10,727 bases of DNA from Acidobacteriota bacterium (GTDB lineage Bacteria; Acidobacteriota; Terriglobia; Acidoferrales; UBA7541). Below the pieces are notes generated by a model. It worked only from the letters and a program-made list of their open reading frames with translations, ran no database searches and was not told the origin of the DNA. Positions 1 through 6,280 of this stretch are shown in pieces. Position 1 is the stretch's first letter. Each line of letters starts with the position of its first letter. A program made the position numbers and the translations under genes. The stretch covers positions 1 through 10,727 of the forward strand of contig JAFAZL010000293.1 of assembly GCA_019239815.1 (NCBI GenBank), given 5' to 3'.

Positions 1-800
1 ATCTGGAGCGCATCGAAAAACTTGGCGAGAAAAATCGCGAAGCGACCGTCGATGCGATCGCGGAGTACCTTGAGAATCCAGCGCCATTCACGGCGTTGGT
101 GCTGGAAGCAAAATCTCTCGATCAGCGGATGAAGCTGGGCAAGCTGCTGCTCGATCGCGCGCTGGTTGTTGAAGTAGGACTTGGGGACGATCCAGAAGCA
201 CGGCTTGCGACGGCGACAACGCTGGCGGAAACATTCGCGCGCGAGGAAAACGTCAAGCTAGAGAGTGGAGCAGCGGAAGATCTCGCTGAATTTGTCGGCG
301 GCGACTTGATGCGACTGCGAACGGAAATTCGCAAGCTGGCGACCTATGCGGCCGAGCGGAAACTGATCCGGCGCGAAGATGTCAGCACGCTGGTGATTTC
401 GGAGAAAACTTCGACGGCATGGGAACTCGCGGACATGCTCGCGTCTCGCCAGGCGCGTCCTGCGATGGAATTTCTGGAGCGGATTCTGCGGCAGGGCGAA
501 GAGCCGGTGATGATTTTGGGCGCGCTGACCTGGACGTATCGCAAACTCATTGAGGCCGCGGATGCGCGCGGAGTCTCGAATGGTTATCAGGCCGCGCGGG
601 CGTTGGGCATGCCTCCTGCGAAAGCAGAAATGGCACTACGCAGCGCGCGAAAGATTGGGAAACCGCGATTGCTTCAAGGATTGCAGGCATTGCAGCGGGC
701 CGACAGTTTGCTCAAGGGCGGCGCCGATGATCCGCGAACTGCCATGGAATTCCTCATCGTGGAGTTGACGGGAACCACTGCGCGGTCGGCCGCGGGCTGA
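1..800 (+). CDS. holA: DNA polymerase III delta subunit, 5' truncated
   Basis: The reading frame is open from the left edge (first full codon at base 3) to TGA at 798-800, giving 265 visible residues. HolA proteins are usually 330-350 residues, so roughly the first 70-80, including the start, lie outside the window. The delta subunit is the wrench of the clamp loader: it binds and opens the beta sliding clamp during DNA replication in the cytoplasm. What is visible fits the second half of the AAA+-like region plus the C-terminal collar domain: a segment reading NPAPFTALVLEA, a helical segment with EFVGGDLMRLRTEIRKL, and a C-terminal helical bundle that includes a WTYRKLIEA stretch. Facing rpsT across a short gap matches the holA/rpsT neighbourhood known from other bacteria such as Bacillus. 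No intrinsic terminator is visible directly after the stop. Identity rests on family resemblance of the whole protein. Confidence 0.9.
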   Translation, partial: LERIEKLGEKNREATVDAIAEYLENPAPFTALVLEAKSLDQRMKLGKLLLDRALVVEVGLGDDPEARLATATTLAETFAREENVKLESGAAEDLAEFVGGDLMRLRTEIRKLATYAAERKLIRREDVSTLVISEKTSTAWELADMLASRQARPAMEFLERILRQGEEPVMILGALTWTYRKLIEAADARGVSNGYQAARALGMPPAKAEMALRSARKIGKPRLLQGLQALQRADSLLKGGADDPRTAMEFLIVELTGTTARSAAG

Positions 801-803
801 AGC

Positions 804-849
804 GCTCGCCCTCCATTGCTCCCGAAAAGCGTTGGCGAGAGTGCGCACT
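804..849 (+). repeat. Short inverted repeats just after holA
   Basis: CTCGCC at 805-810 is complementary to GGCGAG at 834-839, and AGTGCGCACT at 840-849 is a perfect 10-bp palindrome. Neither is followed by a convincing T-run, so I do not call a terminator. They may belong to the same repeat-like intergenic element as the boxes at 871-929. Confidence 0.3.
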
Positions 850-870
850 GTCACCCCTCCCCGTACTTTT

Positions 871-929
871 TGCACAAGAATGTGGTTCTTTGGCGTTTAG
901 TTTTTGTATCTGCGCAAGAACATGATTCT
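871..929. repeat. Two near-identical 19-bp boxes 40 bp apart
   Basis: Bases 871-889 and 911-929 match at 15 of 19 positions and start exactly 40 bp apart. Each box holds an inverted motif: AAGAA-N5-TTCTT at 876-890 and AGAA-N5-TTCT at 917-929. The boxes lie in the gap between the converging genes holA and rpsT, where no gene start is nearby. They could be protein-binding sites or part of an interspersed intergenic repeat. No coding sequence is supported here. Confidence 0.45.
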
Positions 930-998
930 AGGGGGTTAGGTTCACTGAGGCTATGGGGCGATCGCGTAAGCCTCGCGAATCATTGAGTTGCGAGGAAC

Positions 999-1026
999 AA
1001 AAAAGGGCACCCCGACGGTGCCCTTT
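999..1026 (-). terminator. Intrinsic terminator of rpsT
   Basis: AAAGGGCACC at 1002-1011 pairs perfectly with GGTGCCCTTT at 1017-1026 around a 5-base loop. Read on the minus strand, the GC-rich stem is followed by a run of six T (complement of 999-1004). It begins 33 bp past the rpsT stop, as expected for a rho-independent terminator. It could partly stop holA transcripts too, but on the plus strand only three T follow. Confidence 0.88.
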
Positions 1027-1058
1027 CGAATTTCAGTCTAACATGCCTGCAAATTTTG

Positions 1059-1355
1059 CTACTTGGCGGCTTTGACCTGGTTGAACGCCAACGTCAGGCG
1101 CGATTTGTAGCGGTTGCCGGTGTTTTCGTGGAGCACGCCCTTGGTGATGGCGCGGTCAATGGCCGACATCGTTGGGTGCAGGAGATTGCCAGCGGCAGTG
1201 GCGTCCTTCGCGGTGATCGCGGTGCGAAGCCGGCGCATCAGGGTGCGGACCCGCGTCCTATTGGCGCGGTTCACGTCGGCGCGCTCGCGGGACTGCTGCG
1301 CACGCTTCAGTACCGACTTTTTCCGCTTCTTGATCTTTCCCTGTCCACCTGGCAT
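1059..1355 (-). CDS. rpsT: 30S ribosomal protein S20
   Basis: Small, very basic 98-residue protein of the 30S subunit; S20 binds 16S rRNA early in assembly. Family features are a lysine/arginine-rich N-terminal helix (SVLKRAQQSRERADVNRANR, about residues 14-33), a central helix TLMRRLRTAITAKD, and the C-terminal signature KGVLHENTGNRYKSRL (72-87), equivalent to the KGLIHKNKAAR region of E. coli S20. It is about ten residues longer than the 87-residue E. coli protein, mostly from a basic N-terminal extension (MPGGQGKIKKRKK). The ATG at 1353-1355 is supported by AAGGAG (complement of 1365-1370) nine bases upstream. The gene has its own likely promoter and a strong terminator, so it is probably monocistronic. 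Confidence 0.96.
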   Translation of the reverse strand: MPGGQGKIKKRKKSVLKRAQQSRERADVNRANRTRVRTLMRRLRTAITAKDATAAGNLLHPTMSAIDRAITKGVLHENTGNRYKSRLTLAFNQVKAAK

Positions 1356-1392
1356 TTCCTATCGCTCCTTAAGTGTGCTGCTCAAACAATTA

Positions 1393-1421
1393 ACGTTAAA
1401 CGACGTAGCGAAGTTTGTCAA
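1393..1421 (-). promoter_or_regulatory. Probable rpsT promoter
   Basis: On the minus strand a perfect -35 hexamer TTGACA (complement of 1416-1421) is followed after exactly 17 bases by TAACGT (complement of 1393-1398), a weak -10. Transcription would start near 1386, leaving a leader of about 30 bases that holds the Shine-Dalgarno. TTAACGTTAA at 1390-1399, a perfect 10-bp palindrome, overlaps the -10. Confidence 0.5.
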
Positions 1422-1487
1422 CGATACCGGGAGCATGCCGCCGGAGATTTTGCCGGCGCAAAGACAAGCGATCGTCGCGCCACGGAT

Positions 1488-2117
1488 CTACCGCAACAGC
1501 TTTAGGACTCTCTGAACCATCGACTGAACCACCACGCCGCGATCCAGTCCCAGTGCTTGAATTTCCCCCTGGCCGATGGCGTCGAAGACGCGCTCGGTCA
1601 TGAAGAGATGAATCGCATCTTGCTCCCGGGTTCGAGTCGGAAGATTGAGGCGGCGCCGGAGTTCCGACATCGTGTCGAGTTGCCGTCGCCGCTGCTTTCT
1701 GAAATCGCTCCGCGCGTGTTCATCCGAAAAGATCAACTCCATCAGCGACGCGCGCAGGCCGCGCCATTCGGTGTGAAACTTGATGCTGGTCTCCACAATG
1801 TTCCTCGCGGTTTCCTCTGGCTTGCGTCCCTTTGACAGTTCCTCGTCAATAGCTTGCCATTGGGCAGCTATCCATCGTTCGTAAACGGCCAAGAAGACTT
1901 CGCGTTTGTCCTGGAAATGTTTGTAGAAGGTGCCAGTCGCGTATCCGGCTTCCTTTGCGATGCAGTTGGAATCGGTGCCGTGGTATCCGAGTCGATTGAA
2001 GAGCGTGGCAGCGCCGTCGATAAGACGCTCGCGCGTCTGCTCCGGCGACCCGCGCTTCGGGCGTGGCGGACGACTCTCCGCGTGTTTGCTTCCCTTCGGT
2101 CGGCGGTTGACAGCCAT
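1488..2117 (-). CDS. TetR/AcrR family transcriptional regulator
   Basis: A 209-residue protein with the TetR architecture: a basic N-terminal tail (about 1-25, rich in R, K and P), then a three-helix DNA-binding domain at about 28-77. That domain includes LIDGAATLFNRLGYHGT and the recognition segment GYATGTFYKHFQDKREVF (58-75), typical of the family. The rest is helical and is expected to bind a ligand and dimerise; the ligand cannot be told from sequence. I chose ATG at 2117. In-frame GTG codons at 2135 and 2159 would extend it, but the extra residues are not TetR-like and would run through the palindromic operators. No clear Shine-Dalgarno precedes the ATG. It is divergent from the alpha/beta hydrolase at 2178, the usual arrangement for a TetR repressor controlling itself and an adjacent enzyme gene. 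Confidence 0.92.
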   Translation of the reverse strand: MAVNRRPKGSKHAESRPPRPKRGSPEQTRERLIDGAATLFNRLGYHGTDSNCIAKEAGYATGTFYKHFQDKREVFLAVYERWIAAQWQAIDEELSKGRKPEETARNIVETSIKFHTEWRGLRASLMELIFSDEHARSDFRKQRRRQLDTMSELRRRLNLPTRTREQDAIHLFMTERVFDAIGQGEIQALGLDRGVVVQSMVQRVLKLLR

Positions 2118-2135
2118 TGGTGATAATGGTATCAC
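2107..2135 (+). promoter_or_regulatory. Possible promoter of the alpha/beta hydrolase
   Basis: TTGACA at 2107-2112 is followed after 17 bases by TATCAC at 2130-2135 (four of six matches to the -10 consensus). The -10 would lie inside palindrome 1 and the start site near palindrome 2, so repression by the TetR protein would be simple. An alternative -10 is TAATAT at 2151-2156, without a good -35. Confidence 0.35.
2120..2135. promoter_or_regulatory. Operator-like palindrome 1
   Basis: GTGAT-N6-ATCAC, centred at 2127.5 and only two bases upstream of the tetR ATG. It has the same half-site sequence and spacing as the palindrome at 2142-2161, 24 bp away centre to centre. Probably a binding site for the adjacent TetR protein. 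Confidence 0.6.
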
Positions 2136-2141
2136 TTTTTT

Positions 2142-2161
2142 TAGTGATGTTAATATCACTA
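2142..2161. promoter_or_regulatory. Operator-like palindrome 2
   Basis: TAGTGAT-N6-ATCACTA, a palindrome with perfect 7-bp arms centred at 2151.5 in the tetR/hydrolase gap. It overlaps AT-rich sequence that could serve as -10 elements in either direction. Together with palindrome 1 it makes four alternating half-sites. Occupation by the TetR protein would probably block both divergent promoters. Confidence 0.68.
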
Positions 2162-2177
2162 TGCAGGCGCTACAAAA

Positions 2178-3140
2178 ATGAGATCAAAAATACTCGCAGG
2201 CACCGTCGGAGTCGGGGTGCTCCTTGGAATCGGATTGACAGCTATGGGATTTGCCGGGAAAGCGCCCTTAAGTAAGCGCAAAACGGACTTCCGGTCGGCA
2301 GTCGGCGCTCAGGATCCGAGGAAATCGGTGACGGTCGATGCCGTACTTCTCACCTACACGGACACAGGCGGTCCCAGTCCAACGATCATTTGTCTCCATG
2401 CTATCGGGCACGGAGCAAGGGACTTCGCAGATTTGAGCCGCAGACTTTCCCCAGACCACCGCGTCATAGCGCTGGATTTTCCTGGCCAGGGAAACTCAGG
2501 CAACGATGCCTCTCCGGCGAGCGGCACTCGCTACACGCATCTGCTAGAAGGATTCGCCGACGCACTCAACATTCGTTCGATGACGCTGATCGGAAACTCT
2601 ATCGGAGGCGCTGTGGCGATTCGCTATGCCCATCTGCATCCGGATCGAGTACACGCTCTTGTGTTGTGCGATAGCGGCGGCCTGCAACTTCCAAATGGGG
2701 TCAGCCGATTTTTCATCGGCGCTTTCGTCCAGTTCTTTGCGGCTGGAAGAAGAGGAGCGTCTTGGTATGCCTGGGCTTTCAACAAGTACTACGAACGAGT
2801 CCTGGTTGCAGAGCCCGCCCGGGAAGAAAGAGCACGCATTGTGCGGTCGGCCTATGAGATTGCTCCTGTACTGGAGGAGGCGTGGAAGAGCTTTGCAAGG
2901 CCGGAGGAAAACTTGAATCCGACTCTTCACGAGATCGAATGTCCGGTCTTCCTCGCCTGGGCCAAGGACGATTTCGTTTTGCCGCTTAAGGGGACCGAGC
3001 CTGCGTTCCGGCTCTTCGCGAATCATCGCGTGGAAGTATTTGATGGGGGGCACGCGGCGTTTCTGGAAGATCCAGACCGATTCGAGCACTCGCTAAGAAA
3101 TTTCCTGGAAGCGGAAAGATCACCAACGTCATGGAAATAG
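2178..3140 (+). CDS. Alpha/beta hydrolase with N-terminal signal or anchor
   Basis: A 320-residue alpha/beta-hydrolase-fold protein. Residues 5-27 are hydrophobic after MRSK and look like a signal peptide or membrane anchor, so it may act outside the cytoplasmic membrane. The fold begins near residue 52. The oxyanion region is HAIGHG (74-79), the strand VIALDFPGQGNSG (96-108) is typical, the nucleophile is Ser141 in GNSIGG, the likely acid is Asp264 or Asp265 in WAKDDFVLP, and the catalytic His is His292 in GGHAAFLEDP. All triad positions are present, so it should be active on an ester, lactone or similar bond. Substrate is unknown; C-C hydrolases and haloperoxidase-like esterases share this pattern. 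The Shine-Dalgarno is weak (AGG, about 11 bases upstream). It is divergent from the tetR gene and probably repressed by it. No clear terminator follows. Confidence 0.9.
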   Translation: MRSKILAGTVGVGVLLGIGLTAMGFAGKAPLSKRKTDFRSAVGAQDPRKSVTVDAVLLTYTDTGGPSPTIICLHAIGHGARDFADLSRRLSPDHRVIALDFPGQGNSGNDASPASGTRYTHLLEGFADALNIRSMTLIGNSIGGAVAIRYAHLHPDRVHALVLCDSGGLQLPNGVSRFFIGAFVQFFAAGRRGASWYAWAFNKYYERVLVAEPAREERARIVRSAYEIAPVLEEAWKSFARPEENLNPTLHEIECPVFLAWAKDDFVLPLKGTEPAFRLFANHRVEVFDGGHAAFLEDPDRFEHSLRNFLEAERSPTSWK

Positions 3141-3196
3141 AGGAAAGCCCAATCCATCGCGACTGCTTTATTATCTAGCTGCAACCCTCGCCTTGT

Positions 3197-3433
3197 TCAA
3201 TGGTTCGGCGTTGCGTCAGCTTCGTCTGCTTCGACGATCACATCGACGTCCACGCCGTTTTTCAGGCGCACCTTCTTGCCCCCGTTTGTTTCGAATGCGT
3301 TCGGGATTCGGATTTCCCGGTAGAGATGATCCCCATCGTGCAAACTGATTTCGACTTGCTCTTCTATCGTCGGGTCGATGGGCTTGATGATTTTGTTTAC
3401 TGTCGCCCGCTTTTTCGTCTTGCACTTATGCAC
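3197..3433 (-). CDS. Conserved-looking 78-aa orphan protein
   Basis: I cannot name this family. The frame starts at GTG (complement of 3431-3433), chosen because a strong purine-rich Shine-Dalgarno (GGGGGAG) sits about six to seven bases upstream; an ATG further up at 3481 lacks one. The product is 78 residues: a basic N-terminal stretch (HKCKTKKRATVNKIIK, 2-17), a middle that alternates like beta strands (EEQVEISLHDGDHLYREIRI, 24-43), then KKVRLKNGVDVDVIVEAD (53-70) and an acidic tail. It has no signal peptide, membrane segment or recognisable catalytic motif. From memory it resembles small hypothetical proteins of acidobacteria with a DLYREIRI-like core; I could not check this. It sits between two unrelated genes, with 151 bp to the next upstream gene on the same strand. 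Confidence 0.65.
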   Translation of the reverse strand: MHKCKTKKRATVNKIIKPIDPTIEEQVEISLHDGDHLYREIRIPNAFETNGGKKVRLKNGVDVDVIVEADEADATPNH

Positions 3434-3584
3434 GGCTTCTCTCCCCCGTTTAATTCGAATTGGGTGAGGGCTGCAAGTCATAGGTAACCACGTTTAGAGG
3501 TGAGACGCACTACAGCCGAAACCTGCATATCGCTAGGGATTTCGTAGTACGGGTTGCAATCAGTACTGGTCTGAGGAGGGGTTG

Positions 3585-4259
3585 CTATTTCGCGGCGGGC
3601 GCGGCTTCGATGGCAGCGTTTTTGATGGCGTGTTCGACGGCATCTTTGGCGATGACGCCGTTACGGGAGTGGTCGGTAATGTCGTCGTAGAGAAGTTGAG
3701 TGGCGTTGTTGTTGATCTCCTTGGTGTATTCGTTCGTGATTTCGGTGGCAATTTCGAGGAGTTTCTGGCTCGCGGCGACGTCCAGGTCGTCGCCGGTGAC
3801 TTCGACTCGTTTGCCGATGTAACTGGCGGCGATGCGTTCGGCGAGTTTGTCCGCGGTTTGATAGGCGTACTCGGCGATTTCGCGATGCCCCTCTTCGTGG
3901 TCGACAATGGCTTCAGGGGCGTCGATCGGAACCCAAACAGCGGTCTGAAGCTGCAAGGTCATCAGCACGTTGGTGATCGTGAGCGTCGCGTGCTTGGAGT
4001 CGGTGCGGCGAGGTTGGCCGCGAACGCTGGAGCGCGCAATGAAGTCGGCATCGCAAACGGCGGCTTCGCCGGGATGCAACGGAGGCATGTTGGGCGGTGG
4101 AGCGGCGGGATCGAATTTGTGGGCCGCATAGGCTGGCGCAAGCTTGGTGATTTGGACGGAGTCTTTTTGTGGCGGAGTCGGGGCGGCCGAGTCTGGGGAA
4201 CTGTGGCAGGCGCAGAAGGACGCACCGATGCACGCGAAAAGCAGAAAGATCCGACGCAA
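3585..4259 (-). CDS. Putative secreted zinc metalloprotease, DUF922-like
   Basis: A 224-residue protein starting at TTG (complement of 4257-4259), which is preceded by AAGGAG (complement of 4269-4274) at nine bases. This start puts a textbook signal sequence at the very N-terminus: RRIFLLFACIGASFC (2-16), with Cys16 and Cys18 near the cleavage point, so it may be a lipoprotein although the lipobox is not canonical. A proline-rich linker follows (about 24-61). The zinc motif HEEGH (121-125) lies in VDHEEGHREIAEYAY, and YDDITDH (191-197) offers His197 as a likely third ligand. This order resembles DUF922, a family of predicted secreted Zn-dependent proteases whose motif is usually YDxxTxHG; here Ser replaces that Gly. 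Substrate and partners are unknown. Starting upstream at the ATG at 4379 would bury the signal peptide. The gap to the GNAT gene upstream is 112 bp. Confidence 0.82.
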   Translation of the reverse strand: MRRIFLLFACIGASFCACHSSPDSAAPTPPQKDSVQITKLAPAYAAHKFDPAAPPPNMPPLHPGEAAVCDADFIARSSVRGQPRRTDSKHATLTITNVLMTLQLQTAVWVPIDAPEAIVDHEEGHREIAEYAYQTADKLAERIAASYIGKRVEVTGDDLDVAASQKLLEIATEITNEYTKEINNNATQLLYDDITDHSRNGVIAKDAVEHAIKNAAIEAAPAAK

Positions 4260-4371
4260 GAAGAAATGCTCCTTGTGATTATTTTCGCGGAAGAGGCTTC
4301 CGATGACGCGTGTTTTTGTCGCGTTTTGCTGAGGAAGATACTGGACTGAATGCGCGTGCGGTCTGCGATCG

Positions 4372-4887
4372 TTACACATCGAGTTTCAGGAAGGACGTGC
4401 CTTGGATGGGATTGAAACGGTAGGGCTGCGTTGGCTCGAAGCCGAGGGATTTGTAGAGGGATTGGGCCGATTGCATGGTCGGAAGCGTGTCGAGGAGCAT
4501 GCGGGTATAGCCGAGGGATTTTGCTTCGGTAATGAGGGTTACGGCGATTTGACGGCCGAGGCCAAGGTTTCGGCCGAAGGGACGAACGTAGAGCCGTTTC
4601 ATTTCGCAGTCGGTGGCAGAGAAACGGCGGAGGGCTCCGCAGGCTAGGAAGGCGGTTTCATTCCGCGCGAGCAAGAACGTGCCTGTGGGCGGGGCGTATT
4701 CGGTTTCGAAATGAAGGAGTTCTTCGTCGAAGTTTTGGAAAGCGAGATTGACGTTGAGCGATGCGGCGTATTCGCGGACCAGCGTTCGCGCAGCGTCCCA
4801 GAGCGCCGGGGAATTTGGATGGACTAGTTCAGGCATTGAAGATGTCGCGATCAGAATGGCGAATACCGGAGGGAGAATCAGATACAT
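4372..4887 (-). CDS. GNAT family N-acetyltransferase
   Basis: Up to 171 residues with the GNAT fold, which transfers an acetyl group from acetyl-CoA to an amine; the acceptor is unknown. The core runs FLLARNETAFLACGALRRF (71-89, strands 2-3), MKRLYVRPFGRNLGLGRQIA (96-115, strand 4 and the acetyl-CoA pyrophosphate loop RxxGxG, residues 106-111), a helix AVTLITEAKSLGY, and YKSLGFEPTQPY (145-156, motif B). The start is uncertain. ATG at 4887 has GAGG five bases upstream but adds 17 hydrophobic residues not expected in this cytoplasmic enzyme; ATG at 4836 (MPELVHP) fits the domain boundary but lacks a Shine-Dalgarno. I give the longer form. It lies downstream of tsaD on the same strand, separated by a repeat-like region of 127 bp. 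Confidence 0.88.
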   Translation of the reverse strand: MYLILPPVFAILIATSSMPELVHPNSPALWDAARTLVREYAASLNVNLAFQNFDEELLHFETEYAPPTGTFLLARNETAFLACGALRRFSATDCEMKRLYVRPFGRNLGLGRQIAVTLITEAKSLGYTRMLLDTLPTMQSAQSLYKSLGFEPTQPYRFNPIQGTSFLKLDV

Positions 4888-4912
4888 TTTGGCCTCAAAC
4901 GAGGCGGATTGA

Positions 4913-4999
4913 GCCGTACAGCAGAGGAGTGTGGCTCGCGGAAGCGAACGACATTCCCTTTCGATTTAGCGGTGCTGTGCGGCACGGCTGAAGCCGTAG
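4913..4999. repeat. Structured intergenic element between tsaD and the GNAT gene
   Basis: GCCGTACAGCA at 4913-4923 pairs with TGCTGTGCGGC at 4973-4983 over 11 positions, with one G-T wobble and a 49-base loop. Immediately next to the second arm is a compact hairpin, ACGGCT-GA-AGCCGT at 4984-4997. Two such structures filling a 127-bp gap, with no reading frame of their own, suggest an interspersed repetitive element; similar GGCTGAAGCC cores are, from memory, common between genes in acidobacteria. No T-run follows, so it is not a standard terminator. Confidence 0.5.
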
Positions 5000-5014
5000 T
5001 CTGACGAACACAAC

Positions 5015-6130
5015 TTACGCGAGTTTGAGATTTGGATTGGCATTCAGGGTGGGGCCAGCGAGGTGGTGGGCCTGCAATTGGGGGTAGGCAGCGGCGGCGA
5101 TCATGGCGGCGTTGTCGGTGCTGAGGGCACGGCTGGGGAAATAAGTGGCGATGCCAGAGGCGGCGCCGCGTTGTTCGAATGTATTGCGGAGTTGGGAGTT
5201 GGCGGCTACGCCGCCGGAGACCAGGACGCTGGCGGCGTTGAATTGCTGGGCGGCGAGGATGGTGCGGTCAACGAGATCGCGGACGACGGCGTTCTGGAAT
5301 TCGCGGACGAGGGCGAGAGTCTGCGGGGAGCAGAGCGGAAGGAGTTGATCGAATTTTCGTTCACCGCGCGCGAGCGCTTCTTGGCGTTTAAGAATTTCGG
5401 CGCCGTATTCGCAATGTTCGCGGAGATGGTAGAGGACGGCGGTCTTGATGCCGCTGAAGCTGAAGTCGAGCGGGTTGCTGCGCGTTTTGGTGGGCGCGAA
5501 TTTTACGGGAGCGGGCGCGTTGTGGGGCGCTGCCGCTGCGAGGCGATCCAGGATCGGTCCGCCGGGGTAGCCGAGGGCAAGGAGCTTCGCGACTTTGTCA
5601 TAGGCTTCGCCGGCAGCGTCATCGCGCGTTTGCGAGATCTTTTTGTAAGCGAAGGTTGGTTGCGTCGGGTCCTGCGTGACTTCGTAAAGAACGGTGTGGC
5701 CGCCGGAAACGATGAGGCAGACGGCAGGCAACTCGGGCCATTTCCCTGCTTTGTGCGCTTCGAGGAAGACGGCATGAACGTGGCCTTCGAGATGATTTAC
5801 CGGGACCAGAGGCTTGTTGAGAGATTGGGCCAACGTTTTGGCGTAAGTGATGCCGACGAGGAGCGCGCCGACGAGGCCGGGGCCTTGGGTCACTCCGATG
5901 GCGTCGATTTCCTGGAGCGTGAGCTTCGCTTGTGTAAGAGCTTCGCGGACGACCGGCACGATTTGGCGAAGGTGTTCACGCGAGGCGAGTTCAGGGACGA
6001 CGCCGCCGTATTGGCGGTGAATGTCGATTTGGGAGGCGACGATGGACGAAAGGATTTCGCGGCCGTCGGCGACGACGGCGGCGGCGGTTTCGTCGCAGGA
6101 GGATTCGATGCCGAGAATGCGAGTGGGCAT
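5015..6130 (-). CDS. tsaD: tRNA t6A37 threonylcarbamoyltransferase TsaD
   Basis: A 371-residue protein of the Kae1/TsaD family. With TsaB and TsaE it transfers the threonylcarbamoyl group from TC-AMP (made by TsaC) to A37 of tRNAs reading ANN codons, giving t6A; it is nearly universal. Motifs in order are RILGIESSCDETAAAVV (4-20), the metal-binding HLEGH (113-117), the phosphate-binding SGGHT (142-146), DAAGEAYDK (171-179), DFSFSGIKTA, VSGGVAANSQLR (304-315) and STDNAAM (337-343), which supplies another metal-ligand Asp. The family core is complete. ATG at 6128-6130 is chosen because the conserved N-terminus begins there; in-frame ATGs at 6145 and 6250 would add non-conserved residues. It has no Shine-Dalgarno and sits five bases after a -10-like box. 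Divergent from galU. No other tsa gene is in the window. Confidence 0.96.
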   Translation of the reverse strand: MPTRILGIESSCDETAAAVVADGREILSSIVASQIDIHRQYGGVVPELASREHLRQIVPVVREALTQAKLTLQEIDAIGVTQGPGLVGALLVGITYAKTLAQSLNKPLVPVNHLEGHVHAVFLEAHKAGKWPELPAVCLIVSGGHTVLYEVTQDPTQPTFAYKKISQTRDDAAGEAYDKVAKLLALGYPGGPILDRLAAAAPHNAPAPVKFAPTKTRSNPLDFSFSGIKTAVLYHLREHCEYGAEILKRQEALARGERKFDQLLPLCSPQTLALVREFQNAVVRDLVDRTILAAQQFNAASVLVSGGVAANSQLRNTFEQRGAASGIATYFPSRALSTDNAAMIAAAAYPQLQAHHLAGPTLNANPNLKLA

Positions 6131-6135
6131 GGCAA

Positions 6136-6144
6136 ATTTTAACA
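6136..6144 (-). promoter_or_regulatory. Extended -10 for tsaD
   Basis: On the minus strand TGT-TAAAAT (complement of 6136-6144) matches an extended -10 (TGn plus five of six). Only five bases separate it from the tsaD ATG at 6130, so transcription would begin at or next to the start codon, giving a leaderless mRNA. No good -35 is seen. Confidence 0.45.
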
Positions 6145-6229
6145 TGTGCGAAATGGTCTGCGTTAACGCGAGGGTTTGGCTGGATTGACTTTGGGAATTT
6201 AGATGGCTAGTGTCGGAAGGCTTCGGAGT

Positions 6230-6258
6230 TTGCCCAGTTGGGCGCAACAAAATTTAAT
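6230..6258 (+). promoter_or_regulatory. Probable galU promoter
   Basis: TTGCCC at 6230-6235 (four of six) and TTTAAT at 6253-6258 (five of six) are separated by 17 bases. Transcription would begin near 6265, about 16 bases before the ATG at 6281. This supports 6281 over the in-frame ATG at 6203, which lies upstream of the promoter. The palindrome GCCCA-GT-TGGGC at 6232-6243 overlaps the -35 and could be an operator. Confidence 0.5.
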
Positions 6259-6280
6259 TTTGGGACGAGAAACGACCGAT

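Noticed and set aside
971..995. Hairpin CCTCGC/GCGAGG just beyond the rpsT terminator
   Set aside because: Only six paired bases with a 13-base loop and no T-run; too weak to call alone.
953..1075. Forty-codon frame starting at ATG 953 in the holA-rpsT gap
   Set aside because: It reads through the rpsT terminator and into the end of rpsT, and the GAGG before it is only two bases from the ATG.
1056..1505. 149-codon open frame opposite rpsT
   Set aside because: rpsT is certain on the other strand; this frame runs through the rpsT promoter region and resembles no protein.
2544..3089. 181-codon open frame opposite the alpha/beta hydrolase
   Set aside because: Antisense shadow of a gene with an intact catalytic triad; no ribosome site and no recognisable motif.
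5063..6142. Long open frame (359 codons) on the plus strand opposite tsaD
   Set aside because: It is the mirror of a certain, fully conserved gene; the composition is rich in G, E, D and V as expected from reverse-reading GC-biased codons, with no domain.
6203..6280. Upstream ATG extension of GalU
   Set aside because: It adds 26 non-conserved residues and its start lies upstream of the best promoter match at 6230-6258.
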